Shown here: positions 7,659 to 14,752 of the stretch, piece by piece
Layout of the letters: each line of letters starts with the position of its first letter
Position numbering within the stretch: the stretch's first letter is position 1
Assembly (NCBI GenBank): GCA_964463485.1
Contig: CAYXDO010000201.1
Span: forward strand, 1-18,421
DNA from: CAYXDO01 sp964463485
GTDB lineage: Bacteria > Myxococcota > Kuafuiibacteriia > Kuafuiibacteriales > Kuafuiibacteriaceae
Reading direction: 5' to 3'
DNA: 18,421 nt
Made by a program: the position numbers and the translations under genes
The notes under the pieces: model-generated
Databases searched by the model: none
Told to the model about the DNA's origin: nothing
What the model saw: only the letters and a program-made list of their open reading frames with translations

Positions 7659-8083
7659 TTCTGCTTGATGTGAACCTCCTCTTGTACGCGCAGTTCCCTG
7701 ATTATCCGAAGCACGAACTCGCGAGGACCTGGTTCGAGGCACGGCTCAATGGAACGACTCAGGTCGGCCTGCCGTGGGTTACCGTGCTCGGTTTCGTGCG
7801 AATCGCGTCAAACCCACGATTGTTCGCGGAGCCACCAACCGTCCTGGAGGCGTGGCGCGTAGTTCGCGGCTGGCTGGAGTGTTCTACGGTTTGGATTCCG
7901 GAGCCAACCTCGCAACACTCCGCAGTTTTCCAGCGCATGCTAGAAGCTGCACCGCTCCCTCGCCTGGTCACGGACGCGTACCTCGCAGCGCTTGCGGTCG
8001 AGCATGGACTCACTCTGTGCTCGGCGGACGCGGACTTTGCGAGATTTCCGGAGCTACGCTTTCTGAATCCGCTTCCCGTGTAG
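7655..8083 (+). CDS. vapC: VapC-like PIN-domain toxin (ribonuclease)
   Basis: A 142-residue PIN-domain protein, normal length for VapC, a Mg-dependent endoribonuclease that cuts structured RNA. The N-terminal MILLDVNLLLYA gives acidic Asp5 and Asn7. The C-terminal TDAYLAALAVEHG and CSADADF segments supply Asp107, Asp125 and Asp127. The middle LPWVTVLGFVRIASNPR is the hallmark of the VapC subgroup with this LPW motif; where many VapCs carry a catalytic Glu this subgroup often does not, and no Glu is seen here. It starts with a rare TTG overlapping the antitoxin stop by 4 nt, which suggests coupled and low toxin translation. Downstream it converges on parA. Confidence 0.85.
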   Translation: MILLDVNLLLYAQFPDYPKHELARTWFEARLNGTTQVGLPWVTVLGFVRIASNPRLFAEPPTVLEAWRVVRGWLECSTVWIPEPTSQHSAVFQRMLEAAPLPRLVTDAYLAALAVEHGLTLCSADADFARFPELRFLNPLPV

Positions 8084-8136
8084 TCAGTCCTGGGCCGTCG
8101 AAGACAGTATTCATCCGCTCGGAGGATCATGCCTTT

Positions 8137-8151
8137 TCGCGAATATCGCGA
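8137..8151. other. Short hairpin in the vapC-parA convergent gap
   Basis: TCGCGA - ATA - TCGCGA in the 133-bp gap between two converging genes, where a bidirectional terminator is expected. The stem is only 6 bp and no T run follows on either strand (TTTT lies on the 5' side of the plus strand), so it is not a classical intrinsic terminator. Nothing else stands out in 8084-8216. Confidence 0.25.
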
Positions 8152-8216
8152 GTAATCGCTCCGAACCGACATCCACGGAACGGCGTCATGCTCGACCCCG
8201 GACCGAATCGCAGAGG

Positions 8217-9059
8217 TCAGCTCGTTCGTGAGGCCCGAGCTTCGGCACCTCGCATCGCGTGCGGTCGCTTCGGCCGCTTTCGGAGCTCGGGCTTCTTCAC
8301 GTAGCGCTGGTCGATCTCTCGAGCGAGCTTGAGGTAGGCCTGCGAGCCGCGGCTTTGGTAGTCGTAGAGAATGCAAGGCATCCCGAACGACGGCGCCTCG
8401 GACAATCGAATGTTTCGAGGCACGAGCGTCTGGAAGACGGCCTGACCGAAGTAGCCTTTCACTTCTTGGACGACTTGCTGCGCCAAGGTCGTGCGGCCGT
8501 CGTACATCGTGAACAAGATCCCTTCGATGTCGAGTGTGGTGTTGAGCTCTTCCTTCACCGTCGCGATGGTGGCGGACAGCTTGCTCAACCCTTCCATCGC
8601 GTAATATTCGCACTGAACGGTGACGAGCACCGAATCGCTGGCGGTCAAGGCATTGAGCGTCAAGAGATCGAGCGCGGGCGGGCAGTCGATGATGACGTAG
8701 TCGAAGCCGACCAGGACACGCTCGAGCGCTTTCTTGAGCCGGTAGTGCGCGCCATCCACGCCGGTGAGCTCGAGCGGCGCGCCCGCGAGATCTCGATGTG
8801 AAGGCAGCACGTGTAAGAGCTCGAGATCGGTCTCGAGGATCGCACGGTCGATGCGCGCCTCGCCCATGAGGACATGGTACGAGCCGACCTCGACGTCGCT
8901 TTGCGGCACGCCTACTGCGCTCGAAGCATTGCCTTGAGGATCGAGGTCTACGAGCAGCACGCGCCGCCCGTCCGCGGCCAGCGCGGCCGCGAGGTTGACG
9001 GCGGTCGTCGTCTTGCCGACACCGCCTTTTTGGTTCGCCACGGAAATTGTTCGTGTCAC
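8217..9059 (-). CDS. parA: ParA/Soj-family ATPase
   Basis: A 280-residue ParA-type ATPase. The deviant Walker A is KGGVGKTT at residues 11-18, with its signature lysine (Lys11). Walker A' is LLVDLDPQGN (Asp38, Asp40), and Walker B is VIIDCPP around residue 125. RNIRLSEAPSFG and YDYQSRGSQAY are typical of chromosomal Soj proteins. It forms ATP-dependent dimers on DNA to move cargo such as ParB-parS. I chose GTG 9059: AGGCGG lies 7 nt upstream and the family's usual N-terminus (TRTISVANQKGG) follows; the longer frame from 9206 would run through repeat-rich regulatory DNA. The C-terminal tail is Lys/Arg-rich, which may aid nonspecific DNA binding. No parB or parS-like sequence is next to it, so it may be an orphan ParA or have moved from its partner. 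Confidence 0.9.
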   Translation of the reverse strand: MTRTISVANQKGGVGKTTTAVNLAAALAADGRRVLLVDLDPQGNASSAVGVPQSDVEVGSYHVLMGEARIDRAILETDLELLHVLPSHRDLAGAPLELTGVDGAHYRLKKALERVLVGFDYVIIDCPPALDLLTLNALTASDSVLVTVQCEYYAMEGLSKLSATIATVKEELNTTLDIEGILFTMYDGRTTLAQQVVQEVKGYFGQAVFQTLVPRNIRLSEAPSFGMPCILYDYQSRGSQAYLKLAREIDQRYVKKPELRKRPKRPHAMRGAEARASRTS

Positions 9060-9074
9060 CGAGAAACCGCCTGA

Positions 9075-9128
9075 TCCCGACCGCAACGGGACCGGTCCCG
9101 ATCGCAAAAGGCCCGTCCCCTTGCGATC
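9075..9128. promoter_or_regulatory. Cluster of palindromes and repeats upstream of parA
   Basis: A dense symmetrical region starting 16 bp from the parA GTG. A perfect 14-bp palindrome CGGGACCGGTCCCG lies at 9087-9100. Near-identical direct repeats TCCCGACCGCAA (9075-9086) and TCCCGATCGCAA (9096-9107) start 21 bp apart, two helical turns. The perfect inverted repeat GATCGCAA (9100-9107) / TTGCGATC (9121-9128) is separated by 13 nt. The spacing suggests cooperative binding of a dimeric regulator on one face of the helix, controlling parA, the etf operon, or both. Confidence 0.6.
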
Positions 9129-9134
9129 TTGCCG

Positions 9135-9156
9135 ATCAAGGATCGAGATCCCTGAT
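9135..9156. promoter_or_regulatory. 22-bp near-palindrome in the parA-etfB divergent region
   Basis: Ten of the eleven base pairs of a palindrome are met or only centrally broken: ATCA and TGAT ends enclose GGATC and GATCC, with one mismatch (9139/9152) and a 2-nt centre. It is distinct in sequence from the CCCGATCGCAA sites next to it, so a second regulator could bind here. It lies between parA and the etf promoter. Confidence 0.4.
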
Positions 9157-9192
9157 GGGCTTGTTACACGCGCGAGGATCCGGGAGCAACCG

Positions 9193-9222
9193 TTGACATC
9201 CGACACGGTGCGTCACTACAAC
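9193..9222 (+). promoter_or_regulatory. Sigma70-like promoter of the etfBA-rng operon
   Basis: A perfect -35 TTGACA (9193-9198), an 18-bp spacer and TACAAC (9217-9222; four of six matches to TATAAT). Transcription would start near 9229, leaving a leader of about 95 nt before etfB. It is the clearest promoter-like pair I found in this gap and is oriented to serve the seven-gene plus-strand run. Confidence 0.5.
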
Positions 9223-9234
9223 CGCGCGGCCTCG

Positions 9235-9283
9235 GGGGCTCCAGCCCCTGGCCCAGAGCGTGCTGACGCAGCCCCATGAGGGG
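9235..9283 (+). promoter_or_regulatory. GC hairpins in the predicted etfB leader
   Basis: Two small stem-loops: GGGGCT-CC-AGCCCC (9235-9248) and CCCC-ATGA-GGGG (9272-9283). The G run of the first could instead pair with the C run of the second, so alternative folds are possible. Neither is followed by a T run. They may be chance in GC-rich sequence; no known riboswitch is recognised. Confidence 0.25.
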
Positions 9284-9324
9284 TCGCGACACCGAACAGG
9301 CGCTCAGGTTTGCGCGGAGGAGCG

Positions 9325-10113
9325 ATGAAGATCCTGGTCACCATCAAACGCGTCACCGACTACGAGCGGAAAGTGAAAATCTCTCCGGACGGAGCGTCCC
9401 TCGTCACCGAAGGCATGAGCTTCGTGCCGAACCCATTCGACGAGATCGCCGTGGAGGAGGCCTTGCGCCTCGTGAAGGCTCATGGCGGCGAAGTGGTCTG
9501 CGTGAGCATCGGCCCGAAGGACGCGCAGCAGCAGATCCGCCAGGGGCTCGCGATGGGCGCCGATCGCGGCATCCTCGTGGTCGCTGGCGAGCTCGATCCG
9601 GACGCGGTCGCGCGCATCCTCGCGAAGCTCGTCGGCGAAGAGAAGCCCGACCTCGTCGTGATGGGCAAACAAGCCACGGACGACGACGCCAACCAAGCAG
9701 GGCAGCTGCTCGCGGGCTATCTCGGCTGGCCGCAAGCGACCTTTGCGTCGAAGACCGAGGGGCTCGAGTCCGACGCCGAGAAGGCCCAAAAGCCTGGAAT
9801 CCTCGTCGCAGGCGGTAAGGCGCAGGTCGTTCGTGAGGTCGACGGAGGGCTCGAGACGCTCGAGGTCACGCTGCCCGCGGTCATCACCACGGACTTGCGG
9901 CTCAATCATCCGCGCTTCGCGTCGCTTCCTGGAATCATGAAAGCCAAGAAGAAGCCGCTCAAGGAGCTCGCGGCGGAGAGCCTCGGCATCGACCTCAAGC
10001 CGAGGGTCAAGATGGTGAAGTACCTCGAGCCCCCGGCTCGCAAGGCTGGAGTGAAGGTCGCCAGCGTGGACGAGCTCGTTCACAAGCTGAAGAACGAAGC
10101 CAAAGTGATCTGA
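9325..10113 (+). CDS. etfB: Electron transfer flavoprotein, beta subunit
   Basis: A 262-residue EtfB. It pairs with EtfA to bind FAD and carries electrons from acyl-CoA and other dehydrogenases to the quinone pool through ETF:quinone oxidoreductase. The start MKILVTIKRVTDYERKV is typical, and FVPNPFDEIAVEEALRL and the VVMGKQATDDDANQAGQLLA segment form the AMP-binding and FAD-facing signature. I chose ATG 9325 instead of the upstream TTG 9310 because GGAGG (9316-9320) lies just before it and family proteins begin with MKI. Length is normal. It is the first gene of a plus-strand run and sits 10 nt ahead of etfA. No bifurcating partner such as an acyl-CoA dehydrogenase is adjacent, so the classical respiratory role is the simplest reading. 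Confidence 0.95.
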   Translation: MKILVTIKRVTDYERKVKISPDGASLVTEGMSFVPNPFDEIAVEEALRLVKAHGGEVVCVSIGPKDAQQQIRQGLAMGADRGILVVAGELDPDAVARILAKLVGEEKPDLVVMGKQATDDDANQAGQLLAGYLGWPQATFASKTEGLESDAEKAQKPGILVAGGKAQVVREVDGGLETLEVTLPAVITTDLRLNHPRFASLPGIMKAKKKPLKELAAESLGIDLKPRVKMVKYLEPPARKAGVKVASVDELVHKLKNEAKVI

Positions 10114-10123
10114 GGACCAAGTC

Positions 10124-11077
10124 ATGTCGAACGTTCTTGTCGTTGCCGAAATCAAGGGAGGCGCGGTTCGAAAGGCGTCTCTCACTACCATCTCGTTCGC
10201 ACGCGAAGCCGCAGCGCGCACCGGCGGCCAGGTCGCGATCCTCGCGCTGGGCCAAGGGATCGGCGGCGCGGCCGCCGAGCTCGCGAGGTATGCGCCGACG
10301 GTGCTCGTCGCCGATCACGAGCGGCTCGCGAATCCCGTCGCCGAGAGCTGGGCCAAGGTGATCGCGGACGTCGCCAAGAGCGGCGGATTCAGCGTCGTCG
10401 CCATGGCCGCGACCTTCACCGGAAAGGACGTCCTTCCACGCTCCGCGGCGTTGCTGGGTGCGGGCATGGCGTCCGAAGTGATCGGCTTCGCCGGGCCTTC
10501 GGGCCTCGTGCTCAAGCGACCGATCCAAGCGGGAAACGTGATCGCGGCGGTCGAGATCACCACGCCCGTGAAGCTCGTCTCGACGCGACCGACGGACTTC
10601 GACGCGGCTCAACCGCTCGGTGCGTCTGGAAAGACTCAGCCCGTGCCGGTCGCGCTCGGCGAAACGAAGACGCGATACGTCAAGTTCGATTCCGTGAAGT
10701 CGACGCGTCCAGAGCTCGGGGACGCGCGGGTCGTCGTCTCGGGAGGTCGCGGTCTCAAGGAAGCCGCCAACTTCAACAAGATCATGGAGCCCTTGGCGGA
10801 CAAGCTCGGCGCCGCGATCGGCGCGAGCCGCGCGGTCGTCGACGCGGGCTGGGTACCGAACGACATGCAGGTCGGACAGACCGGCAAGGTCGTGGCTCCG
10901 GAGCTCTATGTGGCCGTAGGGATCTCCGGCGCCATCCAGCACGTCGCCGGTATGAAGGGCTCCAAGAACATCGTCGCCATCAACAAAGACCCTGAGGCGC
11001 CGATCTTCCAGATCGCCGACTTCGGCCTCGTCGCCGATTTGTTCAAAGCGGTCCCAGAGCTGGTCGAAAAGCTGTAG
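10124..11077 (+). CDS. etfA: Electron transfer flavoprotein, alpha subunit
   Basis: A 317-residue EtfA that carries most of the FAD site of the ETF heterodimer. The N-terminal domain starts MSNVLVVAEIKGG. The C-terminal FAD-binding domain holds ARVVVSGGRGLK, then DAGWVPNDMQVGQTGK, the YVAVGISGAIQHVAGM segment and the end DFGLVADLFKAVPELVEKL, all characteristic of the family. Length is normal. A GAGGA ribosome-binding site overlaps the etfB stop. The next gene, an RNase E/G, begins 13 nt after the stop, so transcription probably continues into it. Confidence 0.96.
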   Translation: MSNVLVVAEIKGGAVRKASLTTISFAREAAARTGGQVAILALGQGIGGAAAELARYAPTVLVADHERLANPVAESWAKVIADVAKSGGFSVVAMAATFTGKDVLPRSAALLGAGMASEVIGFAGPSGLVLKRPIQAGNVIAAVEITTPVKLVSTRPTDFDAAQPLGASGKTQPVPVALGETKTRYVKFDSVKSTRPELGDARVVVSGGRGLKEAANFNKIMEPLADKLGAAIGASRAVVDAGWVPNDMQVGQTGKVVAPELYVAVGISGAIQHVAGMKGSKNIVAINKDPEAPIFQIADFGLVADLFKAVPELVEKL

Positions 11078-11090
11078 TCTCCCGCCCCGC

Positions 11091-12665
11091 GTGGAGTCGA
11101 CGCTCCTCATCAACCGAGCGTTCGGTGAGACCCGGGTGGCCCTCCTCGAGGGTGGCGTGGTCACCGAGATCCACGTCGAGCGCGACGAAGAGCTCGGGCT
11201 CGTCGGCAACGTCTACAAAGGGCGCGTCACGCGCGTCCTGCCCGGGATGCAGGCTGCGTTCGTCGACATCGGCCTCCCGCGCGCCGCCTTTCTCTACGTC
11301 GATGACGTCCGATCCGCCACCGAGGTGGCCGAACCCACCTTCGATCCCGAGACCGCGATCCCGACGATCGACGAGCACGAACACGAAGGTGATCACGACC
11401 AAGAGACCACCGAGGCCCCGATCCCCGAGGTCCGTAAAGAGCAACGATCGATCTCCGAGCTCATCACCGAAGGCGAAGAGATCGTTTGCCAGGTCAGCAA
11501 GGATCCGTTGGGCTCCAAGGGCGCGCGCATCACGACCTACGTGACCCTGCCGGGACGTTACGTGGTGATCATGCCCTCCATGGCTCACGTCGGGATCAGC
11601 AAACGCATCACCGACGAGACGGAGCGCAAGCGGCTGCGCGGCGTCGTGGAGCGCTTCAAGCGAGACACCGACGGCGGCTTCATCGTGCGCACTGAAGGCG
11701 CTGGGATCGACGAGGCCAAGCTCGCCGAGGACATGGGCTTCGTACGGTCGCTCTGGGGCGAGGTCGAGGCGCGCGCCAAGAGCACTCGCGCGCCCGCCCT
11801 CTTGTTGCCCGATCTCGACCTCGTGCTCCGGGCCGCTCGCGACCTTTTCACTCGTGAGGTCGAGCGTCTGATCGTCGACGATCCCCACGAGCTCCTCCGG
11901 ATTCAAGCCTTCATCTCCAAGTTCTCGCCCACGCTCGCCGAACGAGTGAGGCTGCACACGGGTTCGGTTCCGCTGTTCGATCAGTACGGCGTCGAGACCG
12001 AGATCGAGCGCACGCTGCTCAGAAAAGTCGGCATGAAGAGCGGCGCCACGATCGTCATCGATCAGGCCGAAGCGTTGACCGCCATCGACGTCAACACCGG
12101 GCGTTTCGTGGGCAAGCAGAACCTCGAGGCCACGATTCTCCGCACGAACCTCGAAGCCGTGAAGGAGATCGTCACGCAGCTTCGCCTTCGCAACATCGGT
12201 GGCCTCATCGTCATCGACTTCATCGACATGGAGTCCGAAGAGAGCAGGCTGCGGGTCTATGAAGCCTTCCTCGAGGAGCTGAAGTCCGATCGCGCCAAGA
12301 CACACGTGCTCCCGATCAGTGAGCTCGGGGTCATCGAGATGACCCGAAAGCGCGTACGAGATTCGTTGGAGCGAAGGCTCACCGAGCCCTGTCCTTACTG
12401 CGACGGGCGCGGGCGCGTGCGTTCGAGGGCCACGGTCACGCACGACGTGTTGCGAGAGATCGCGCGACAGGCGCAGAAGCACGGCGGCAAGGATCTCGTG
12501 GTGTCGGCGAGCCCCGAGATCGCGGCGATCCTCACCGAGGACAAGAACGAAGCGTTGATCGAGCTCGAGACGCGCTCCGGGAGATCGGTGATCGTCGAGG
12601 CCCGTAACGATTTTCACCGAGAGACCTTTCAAGTTCGAGCCCGCGAGAAGGCCCACGGTACATGA
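11091..12665 (+). CDS. rng: RNase E/G-family endoribonuclease
   Basis: A 524-residue ribonuclease of the E/G family, which cuts single-stranded RNA during rRNA maturation and mRNA decay. An S1 RNA-binding domain spans about 36-160 (GNVYKGRVTRVLPGMQAAF, then ITTYVTLPGRYVVIMP). The catalytic DNase I-like domain has AIDVNTGRFVGK (Asp333) and IVIDFIDME (Asp376), equivalent to the Mg-binding aspartates of E. coli RNase E. Cys434 and Cys437 in EPCPYCDGRGRV form the zinc-link motif that joins dimers. An acidic insertion of about 45 residues (75-120; EHEHEGDHDQETTEAP) interrupts the S1 domain. There is no long C-terminal scaffold, so it is RNase G-sized. The GTG start is the only one compatible with the family N-terminus, yet no Shine-Dalgarno sequence precedes it. 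It overlaps the next gene by ATGA. Confidence 0.93.
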   Translation: MESTLLINRAFGETRVALLEGGVVTEIHVERDEELGLVGNVYKGRVTRVLPGMQAAFVDIGLPRAAFLYVDDVRSATEVAEPTFDPETAIPTIDEHEHEGDHDQETTEAPIPEVRKEQRSISELITEGEEIVCQVSKDPLGSKGARITTYVTLPGRYVVIMPSMAHVGISKRITDETERKRLRGVVERFKRDTDGGFIVRTEGAGIDEAKLAEDMGFVRSLWGEVEARAKSTRAPALLLPDLDLVLRAARDLFTREVERLIVDDPHELLRIQAFISKFSPTLAERVRLHTGSVPLFDQYGVETEIERTLLRKVGMKSGATIVIDQAEALTAIDVNTGRFVGKQNLEATILRTNLEAVKEIVTQLRLRNIGGLIVIDFIDMESEESRLRVYEAFLEELKSDRAKTHVLPISELGVIEMTRKRVRDSLERRLTEPCPYCDGRGRVRSRATVTHDVLREIARQAQKHGGKDLVVSASPEIAAILTEDKNEALIELETRSGRSVIVEARNDFHRETFQVRAREKAHGT

Positions 12666-14731
12666 GGCCGAAGCGACGCGAGGGTTGGTGGTCGTGTGCG
12701 TTCCTTGTCGCACTAGGCTCACACGCTCTCGCCGCGGAGCCCGATGAAGTCGCCATCTCGATCGTGATGCCCGGTGGAGGCTTCCTCATCACCGATCCGA
12801 CGCAGAAGGTGCCGCTCGAGATCGTGGTCCGCGGGCACTCCGGGCCCGAGAACCTCAAGTCGGCGTCGGTGCGCGCTCAGCGCGGAAAGGTGCTTTCGAG
12901 TCGCGTGATCGGTCCTGGCCAGGTCGCGTTGAGCTACGTGCCGCCTCCTGCCGCCAAAGCCGGTCCGGATACGCTCGAGTTCACCCTCGTGACCGACGGC
13001 GAAGCGCAGATCCTCGGCAACCTCACGATCAACGTGACGGCGCCGGAGCCCCCCCGTCTCGAGCTGGGTCTCGAGCCCTCCCTCCTCGACGTGGGTCGCG
13101 AATCCAAAGTGATGATGAGGGCGCACGCGGTCGGCTCAGGCCTGACCGGCCTCGAACCTCGAGTCTCCGACGGAAAGCTCTCGGACCCTGCGCCGATCAG
13201 CGTGGCCCATGCCGAGCGAGAGCTCGAGCTCGAGCGGGAGTTGTTGCTGCCGGCAGACCTTCCGCCCGAAGCGCCGAGTCACATCACCACGGTGGCCGCA
13301 GTGACCGGCCGCGGAGGCTACGCCGCCAAGGCCGCGGGCCTCTCGGTGATCGCGCCGGTTCGCTTTCGAGCAGAGATCCCTCGCGGCGCGCAGCTCAGCC
13401 TCTCCGGCGCGGTCGACACTCCCGCTCCGGTGACGGGCGCGGCCGACGGTTATACGGTCATCTCGGCGCGTGCTCGTTACGGCACGGAGATCCGCGCCTA
13501 CTCTACGTTGAGGAGGAAGAAGGAGGAGGTTCCGATCGAAGTGCCGACTGGCCTGGTGACGCCGGGAGTGGTCGCGGCGATCCCAGGACAAAACGTGGCC
13601 GATGGGGGCGCTGGGCCGACGCTCGTGGTGGCGGTTCCTCCGAGCGCTTTTGGGGGAGCGATCGACTGGCCCACGATCACGGTCGAAGGCGCCAAGCTTC
13701 TGTCGACCGTCAACCTCACAAGTGATCTTCGGGCGCTCGTGTTGGAGCGGCCGACGGTGCCGGGAGAGATCTCCGTGCTCTCGGACGGAGTGTCGATCGG
13801 CGTCATTTCGTTTGGAGCGATTCGTGGGCGAACCGTAGAGATGGCCAAGGCGCAGCTCAAACAGGGCGAGCGAGCTGCGGTCCATGTGCTCGTAAGGGAT
13901 GCAAGCGGTGAGTTGACCGACCATCCGCTGCCTACGGCGACGTTGGGTCGAGAGCCCATCGAGCTCGAGCGAGAGTCGGCGGGCTCTTACCGAGTGTCGA
14001 TCCCCAAAGGTACGCCTGGAGAGCCCGGCACGATGGTCGAGGTTCACGCGCGGATCTCGCCGCCTCCCTTGGTGGCGGGCGACGCGTTGGAGGTGCCCGA
14101 GGCCTCTTTTCAGGTCGAGCTCTTGGGGCCAGCTCCTGCACTCAAGTCGGGCGATTCAGGGTTCACTGCGGCACCGTCGGGAGAGGCCTCTCCGCGCTCG
14201 GTCGTGGGGCTCGGGCCCCGCGCGGCCTTCGGGACCACGTTCTCTTCGCAGCTTTCGTACGGGGGCGGCGTGTCGATCGACATCAGGCCCGGGCTGATCG
14301 ACGGCCGCCTCTCGTTTCGCTCCGGTCTCGAGCTCGTGCTCTCGCAGCGGAAAGGGGACGTCGCGTTGTCGGTGGGGATCGAAGCGCCGGCGAGCCTTTC
14401 GATCGGAGCGTTGGTGGCGCCCGTGGAGGTTGGCTTTGCGTTCGTCAAGACCAAGTCCGTGGAGCTCGACGTACACGCGGGCGCTTCGATTCGGTTCGAA
14501 GATGCGTCGCTGCTGGTGGATTCAGAGCGTGCGGGAGGCGGCTCGCGAACGACCCTGGGCGGTCGCGCAGGCCTCGCGCTCGGCGTCGCGTTGGGGCCCG
14601 GAGACCTCCTGTTCGACGGCGTCGTAGACGGGCTCGGAGTCACCGCCGACGGGCTCTCTGGAGCGCGCGTGACCCTCGAGGGCTCGCTCACCACGTTGCG
14701 GCTCGATGTTGGCTATCGCTTCTGGCTCTAG
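12662..14731 (+). CDS. Large secreted beta-rich protein with C-terminal barrel-like region
   Basis: A 689-residue protein I do not recognise. It has a signal peptide (WSCAFLVALGSHALAA, cleavage about residue 24-25). The bulk, about 26-500, is rich in alternating hydrophobic beta strands typical of stacked Ig-like domains (VPLEIVVRG, DTLEFTLVTDG, NLTINVTAPEPPRLEL, VEVHARISPPPL). The last 180 or so residues show amphipathic beta strands with glycine turns (GLGPRAAFGTTFSSQLSYGG, SFRSGLELVLSQ, VSVGIEAPASL-like runs) ending in LRLDVGYRFWL, as expected of a small outer-membrane barrel. Its ATG overlaps the RNase stop (ATGA), so translation is coupled. An Omp85-like gene follows 21 nt later, making it a plausible substrate or partner. 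Barrel and Ig-like assignments are visual and need structure prediction. Confidence 0.75.
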   Translation: MRPKRREGWWSCAFLVALGSHALAAEPDEVAISIVMPGGGFLITDPTQKVPLEIVVRGHSGPENLKSASVRAQRGKVLSSRVIGPGQVALSYVPPPAAKAGPDTLEFTLVTDGEAQILGNLTINVTAPEPPRLELGLEPSLLDVGRESKVMMRAHAVGSGLTGLEPRVSDGKLSDPAPISVAHAERELELERELLLPADLPPEAPSHITTVAAVTGRGGYAAKAAGLSVIAPVRFRAEIPRGAQLSLSGAVDTPAPVTGAADGYTVISARARYGTEIRAYSTLRRKKEEVPIEVPTGLVTPGVVAAIPGQNVADGGAGPTLVVAVPPSAFGGAIDWPTITVEGAKLLSTVNLTSDLRALVLERPTVPGEISVLSDGVSIGVISFGAIRGRTVEMAKAQLKQGERAAVHVLVRDASGELTDHPLPTATLGREPIELERESAGSYRVSIPKGTPGEPGTMVEVHARISPPPLVAGDALEVPEASFQVELLGPAPALKSGDSGFTAAPSGEASPRSVVGLGPRAAFGTTFSSQLSYGGGVSIDIRPGLIDGRLSFRSGLELVLSQRKGDVALSVGIEAPASLSIGALVAPVEVGFAFVKTKSVELDVHAGASIRFEDASLLVDSERAGGGSRTTLGGRAGLALGVALGPGDLLFDGVVDGLGVTADGLSGARVTLEGSLTTLRLDVGYRFWL

Positions 14732-14752
14732 GTAGACTGAGCAGAAGGAGCT

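Noticed and set aside
4797..9059. A HerA-VapBC-ParA defence island
   Set aside because: The genes are on different strands with separate promoters, and no nuclease, sensor or mobile element supports a joint system.
9060..9206. 49-residue N-terminal extension of ParA
   Set aside because: The extension reads through palindromic regulatory DNA, has no family similarity, and a GTG with a good ribosome-binding site at 9059 matches the normal ParA start.
11043..12722. 559-codon open frame antisense to the RNase E/G gene
   Set aside because: A long GC-rich shadow frame; the plus-strand gene has full domain support and catalytic residues.
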